DNA of 64,000 nucleotides from Candidatus Flexifilum affinis (lineage in GTDB: Bacteria > Chloroflexota > Anaerolineae > Aggregatilineales > Phototrophicaceae): contig JADJPJ010000087.1 in assembly GCA_016713325.1 (NCBI GenBank), positions 744,001 through 808,000 of the forward strand. The letters are read 5' to 3'. How positions within the stretch are numbered: the stretch's first letter is position 1; each line of letters begins with the position of its first letter. The position numbers and the translations under genes were made by a program. Positions 53,235-64,000 of the stretch are shown here, piece after piece. Under the pieces are notes generated by a model. That model worked only from the letters and a program-made list of their open reading frames with translations. It was not told the origin of the DNA and did no database searches.

Positions 53235-54012
53235 GCACACGCCGCCACTTCATTCAGATGATGAGGCAGATGATGAGACGGAACCTGGTCGTTCGGACCA
53301 CAGCGATGAAGCGGATCCGGTCGTCACCTTTCTACAGCAAAGCCAACTGAGGTTTTCTGACATTGCGCTGCTGCGTCAGGCGCTGACCCATCCGTCGTTC
53401 CGCAATGAACATCCGGATGTCACGTCAGACAATGAGCGGATGGAGTTCCTAGGGGACGCAGTCATCGACTTCGTCGCCAGCGAGCTTCTCTTCTTGCGCT
53501 ACCCTCACCTTCCGGAGGGCGATCTCACCCGGCTGCGCGCTTTGCTCGTCCGTACTGATTCGCTGGCGGCGCTTGGCATGCGCATCGGCGTGAGCGGCGC
53601 CCTGCGGATGGGCCGAGGCGAAGAAGCCAGCGGCGGACGACAGCGCAGCAACAACGTTTGTGCCGCATTCGAGGCGGTTATGGGCGCGCTGTTCCTCGAT
53701 CAGGGAATGGAGGCAGTGAGCCGATATACCACCCCACTGCTGGTGGAGCGGCTCGATGCACTGGACGCCGCACCGATCGACCTGGACGCACGTAGCGAGC
53801 TGCAGGAGTTCGCCCAGGCACATCTGGGCAATACGCCACGTTACGATGTCGTCGGACAGACTGGCCCCGATCACGAAAAGGTCTGGACAGTCATCGTGCG
53901 AATTGGCGACTCCGTCGCCGGTCAGGGTGTTGGAAGAAGCAAACAAGCAGCTAGCCAATCGGCTGCGGGGGATGCATTGGAGAAGCTTAAGGGTGCGCAA
54001 AAATCCGATTAG
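53227..54012 (+). CDS. rnc: Ribonuclease III
   Basis: 261 residues. RNase III domain (about 35-165) with signature NERMEFLGDAVIDF and the metal Glu in FEAVMGALFLDQG; double-stranded-RNA-binding domain (about 175-255) with GQGVGRSKQAASQSAAGDALE. It processes rRNA precursors and structured mRNAs. The N-terminal 30 residues are acidic and look disordered. The start overlaps fabF. Confidence 0.94.
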   Translation: MARHTPPLHSDDEADDETEPGRSDHSDEADPVVTFLQQSQLRFSDIALLRQALTHPSFRNEHPDVTSDNERMEFLGDAVIDFVASELLFLRYPHLPEGDLTRLRALLVRTDSLAALGMRIGVSGALRMGRGEEASGGRQRSNNVCAAFEAVMGALFLDQGMEAVSRYTTPLLVERLDALDAAPIDLDARSELQEFAQAHLGNTPRYDVVGQTGPDHEKVWTVIVRIGDSVAGQGVGRSKQAASQSAAGDALEKLKGAQKSD

Positions 54013-54040
54013 GACAGGCAGAGGGGGCACTCCCCACGAC

Positions 54041-54158
54041 TTGACAACCGTTGTAAATGCGTTAGTATGTTCATCAAATGACAGACACCATAGCTGTCTC
54101 AGCCCATAGTCTCCTCTGTTAAGCCCTCTTGACATTCCCCACGAGAGAGGGCTATAAT
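54041..54158 (+). promoter_or_regulatory. Two sigma-70-type promoters of rpoC
   Basis: P1: TTGACA (54041-54046), 16-base spacer, TAGTAT (54063-54068). P2: TTGACA (54129-54134), 18-base spacer, TATAAT (54153-54158), both boxes perfect. P2 leaves a leader of about 140 bases to the TTG at 54307. The rest of the 294-base gap shows no other feature. Confidence 0.8.
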
Positions 54159-54288
54159 GTCATTTGCGTTTGGTTTCGTTGGCTTCGGTCAAATCACCCT
54201 CATGCGCTGAATGATCACTTCAGTCGCTTTTTTATTGTCTCTACACAACCTGTCACTCAAGAACCTCTCCCGTGTGTTGGCGCTGTAG

Positions 54289-58932
<4,644 letters not shown>

Positions 58933-58960
58933 TCGGACCTGTTGCAAGTCATAAACCAAG

Positions 58961-58995
58961 ACGCGGAGACTGGGCTACAGTCTCCGCGTTTTTGT
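58961..58995 (+). terminator. Rho-independent terminator of rpoC
   Basis: 12-bp perfect stem (ACGCGGAGACTG / CAGTCTCCGCGT), 5-base loop, then TTTTGTTT. Confidence 0.92.
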
Positions 58996-59020
58996 TTCCG
59001 TGGCTTTTGTCATGGTTTAT

Positions 59021-59038
59021 TTGTGAATTAATGCACAA
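59021..59038. promoter_or_regulatory. Rex-like operator, site 4, before the second pyrophosphatase gene
   Basis: TTGTGAATTAATGCACAA, TTGTG-N8-CACAA, 145 bases before the ATG. It lies just upstream of a weak promoter (TTGTAG at 59040, 19-base spacer, TAAAAT at 59065-59070). Confidence 0.55.
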
Positions 59039-59182
59039 TTTGTAGCAAGCATTGCGATCCACGTTAAAATATCGTACCGGACACGATTACTCATCTCCAG
59101 TGTCTGGCGGTCTACCCCCTTCAAATATTCCGGGCACCGGGATGAGTTGTCATTCGGTGCGTTTCATCAAAGGACTACTTAG

Positions 59183-61843
<2,661 letters not shown>

Positions 61844-61872
61844 GCGCAAGTTCCACAACTGAATAGAACAAG

Positions 61873-61908
61873 GAACCAACCAGGGGGCGTCTGCCCTCTG
61901 GTTGGTTC
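61873..61908. terminator. Hairpin between convergent pyrophosphatase and glycosidase genes
   Basis: 11-bp outer stem (GAACCAACCAG / CTGGTTGGTTC) extended by GGGC/GCCC with a bulge. Little T-run on either strand; terminator by position. Confidence 0.5.
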
Positions 61909-61941
61909 ACTCGAGATCTCATGCCCTGACGGGCGTACCTA

Positions 61942-63498
61942 TCAGTCGTAGGTGTCGAGGTTCACTTCGGGACGAATGGCATCGAAGAGCATCCAGTACA
62001 GAGGTCGCTCGGTGCGGTTCGGCGAGCCGACGATGACTTCTCCGCTTTCGCCGGGCACCACCAGGCTGTAGGCAACTCGTTCGTCGCCGTTCTCGATCAG
62101 CCCCGCCAGCGTGGCGAAATTCAGGTTCCAGATGAAGACTGGCCCGATGAAAGATTGGCTTTGCACGATCGACAAAGCTTTGATCGTGTAGTTCGCCTGA
62201 TCCCACTTGTCGTTGCGCAGCATCCACTCGTTCCCCGTTCCGGCCGGCTGGTTGTAGAAGCCGTCCCACGTCGCGTAGCCAAATTCGGTCACCCACATCT
62301 GGGGCGAATTGTGGCCGTTCTCAACCATGATCTGGCGATAATCGCGCAGGTTGTCCGAGAAGAAGAAGTGCGGATCGTCGTCCCAACCGGAATTGCCGCA
62401 GCAGGTAGCGTCCGGCGCATTGCTCCAGCTATAGGGGTGGATGCCGATGGCGATATCCTGGTAATTGCCCAGACCGGCAGCATACATTTCGCGTAAAAAG
62501 GTGCGGTCGTCCCGACTGCCCACGCTGTCCCCGGTCGGCGCCAGGCCGGCGGTCACCACAACGATCGACGGCGAGTATGCGCGAATCGCACTGTAGCCGG
62601 CGACGAACAGCCGCATGTAGCCGGAGCCATCGAACGGGAGAGCGCCACTCCATTCCGGAAGCAGGTTGGGCTCATTCCAGATTTCGATGGCATCAATCTT
62701 GTCGCCCACCTCGCCCAGAATCTGGGTAAGGAATGCGGCATACTGCGACGGATCGCTGGGCGGGCCATCGGCCGACTGCGTCGAGCGTGCCCAGGGTGGC
62801 GCCTTGGCGACGCTGAGCAGAATGCGGAAGCCGCGGCGGTCGGCATCCTCCAGATACAGGCGAGTACGCTGCCAGTAGGTGCTGAGTTCACCGGCGCTGT
62901 TCGGTGCCACATCTCGCCAGGGCAGTTGGAATTTGATCCACCCCAGCGGAAGATGCTCGTTCAGACGAAACATCGCCTCATCCCAGTCGCTCTGCTCAAG
63001 ATTGACGTCAAGCTGGACGCCGAGACGTGAGCGATCGAGATCGGGCAGAACATCCGGGAAGAGCGTGCCCGTCGACACGGGAGCGGGCGTTCCGGTCGCG
63101 CCAGTGGGTACGGCCGTGCTGGCACCGGTGCCGGTTACCGGTCCGCTGGTCACATCGGGTGTTGCCGTCAGCGCTGGGGCGAAGGTCTGAGGCTGGTAAC
63201 CGGGTCCAATGACCGGTCCAAGCCAGGTAACGGTCGGGATCTGCTGGTTGCCGTCCGTCACGATCGATAGCTGAACGGGCATTACCGAAGGTTGCGCGGC
63301 TACCGCTTCGATTCGCGACCCCAACTGCTCTGCGCGCTGCTGCGACTGGGTGGCCAGGGCCGCCGCGTCGAAAGCTGCACGATTTGTGCTGCTGGGAGTC
63401 AGAGGGATGATCGACGCTGTTTGGGGCAGACATCCTGCCATACTGGCGATCAGCGCTAGAGTCAGAAAGATGGCGAATGAAGTCCGTTTGAATGACAT
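61942..63498 (-). CDS. Lipoprotein with TIM-barrel glycosidase domain (clan GH-A-like)
   Basis: 518 residues from ATG 63498; the open frame begins at 63561, but the lipobox signal MSFKRTSFAIFLTLALIASMAGC, abridged SMAGC, fits a start here. A Thr/Pro-rich spacer (about 90-150) precedes a barrel of about 350 residues. IEIWNEPNLLPEW supplies the likely acid/base Glu (NEP) and MWVTEFGYATWDG the likely nucleophile Glu, on strands typical of clan GH-A. Closest in style to GH39/GH5-like enzymes, family unassigned. It is membrane-tethered outside the cell. Confidence 0.8.
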   Translation of the reverse strand: MSFKRTSFAIFLTLALIASMAGCLPQTASIIPLTPSSTNRAAFDAAALATQSQQRAEQLGSRIEAVAAQPSVMPVQLSIVTDGNQQIPTVTWLGPVIGPGYQPQTFAPALTATPDVTSGPVTGTGASTAVPTGATGTPAPVSTGTLFPDVLPDLDRSRLGVQLDVNLEQSDWDEAMFRLNEHLPLGWIKFQLPWRDVAPNSAGELSTYWQRTRLYLEDADRRGFRILLSVAKAPPWARSTQSADGPPSDPSQYAAFLTQILGEVGDKIDAIEIWNEPNLLPEWSGALPFDGSGYMRLFVAGYSAIRAYSPSIVVVTAGLAPTGDSVGSRDDRTFLREMYAAGLGNYQDIAIGIHPYSWSNAPDATCCGNSGWDDDPHFFFSDNLRDYRQIMVENGHNSPQMWVTEFGYATWDGFYNQPAGTGNEWMLRNDKWDQANYTIKALSIVQSQSFIGPVFIWNLNFATLAGLIENGDERVAYSLVVPGESGEVIVGSPNRTERPLYWMLFDAIRPEVNLDTYD

Positions 63499-63611
63499 GA
63501 ACGACCTTTGCGTCGAATGATCCGCCCTAAGATAGACGACGATGACCAAGAGATCAAGCATTGACGCCAGACGCTTTCCCTACCGTATTTGCCAGAAGAT
63601 GTGCTACAATA

Positions 63612-63623
63612 GAACATGTGTTC
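63612..63623. promoter_or_regulatory. GAAC-N4-GTTC palindrome before gyrA, LexA-box-like
   Basis: GAACATGTGTTC matches the Gram-positive LexA (SOS) box core. It lies 7 bases upstream of the -35 box of the gyrA promoter. A chance match is possible, as the core is 8 bases. Confidence 0.4.
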
Positions 63624-63629
63624 CGTCGG

Positions 63630-63659
63630 TTGACACACGCGACATGTCGTGCATAGAAT
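63630..63659 (+). promoter_or_regulatory. gyrA promoter
   Basis: TTGACA (63630-63635), 18-base spacer, TAGAAT (63654-63659). Leader of about 100 bases to ATG 63764. Confidence 0.7.
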
Positions 63660-63661
63660 GA

Positions 63662-64000
<339 letters not shown>

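Overview
The window reads as chromosomal DNA from an Anaerolineae-like member of the Chloroflexota. This is inferred from gene content, not from a marker-gene comparison. It is GC-rich and densely coded. The gene content includes a MoaD-MoaE fusion, two membrane pyrophosphatases, a bacterial mevalonate locus with an archaeal-type thiolase/HMG-CoA synthase/DUF35 set, soluble-adenylyl-cyclase-like proteins, TIR proteins and c-type-haem sensors. I see no CRISPR array, insertion sequence, prophage, rRNA or tRNA. The window opens inside an ABC exporter gene and closes inside gyrA.

Layout. 1-3.6 kb: a heterodimeric ABC exporter pair with one degenerate and one canonical ATP site. 3.7-9.9 kb: an ATP-grasp ligase, rbsD, a GAF sensor, a GT-C-type membrane protein and a secreted beta-propeller. 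10-17.3 kb: rhodanese, a long prokaryotic Argonaute with a damaged active site, a ParA/MinD-like ATPase and a large dual-cyclase/NTPase regulator. 17.6-22.5 kb: an RND transporter cut by one amber codon. 22.6-29.4 kb: a serine-palmitoyltransferase-like enzyme, small membrane proteins, and a mevalonate locus (HMG-CoA reductase, HMG-CoA synthase, a thiolase lacking its catalytic residues, and a DUF35 protein split in two with no zinc cysteines). 29.4-35.4 kb: PadR regulator, secreted glycosidases and a K+-dependent-type membrane pyrophosphatase. 35.5-46 kb: yraN-miaA, an FHA-winged-helix protein, a WYL regulator, a GyrI-like protein, cutC, a haem sensor, an amidohydrolase-CYTH fusion and a membrane endonuclease/phosphatase. 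46-48.3 kb: two TIR genes tail to tail. 48.3-64 kb: housekeeping genes (prfB, ftsY, moaC, moaD-moaE, fabF, rnc, rpoC, a K+-independent-type pyrophosphatase, gyrA) and one secreted glycosidase.

Three signals seem most worth following. First, the Argonaute-ParA pair, in which the catalytic tetrad and the 5'-phosphate pocket both look altered. Second, the mevalonate locus, where the thiolase keeps its fold but has lost all three catalytic side chains and its DUF35 partner has lost its zinc ligands. Third, an 18-bp Rex-like operator (TTGTG-N8-CACAA) found after the thiolase, before the DUF35 genes and again before the second pyrophosphatase.

Caution on sequence quality: miaA, rpoC and the endonuclease/phosphatase gene carry single-base frameshifts and the RND gene carries one in-frame stop. 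Because rpoC is essential, at least some of these are probably consensus errors. Any claim here that rests on a single base or a single stop should be read with that in mind.
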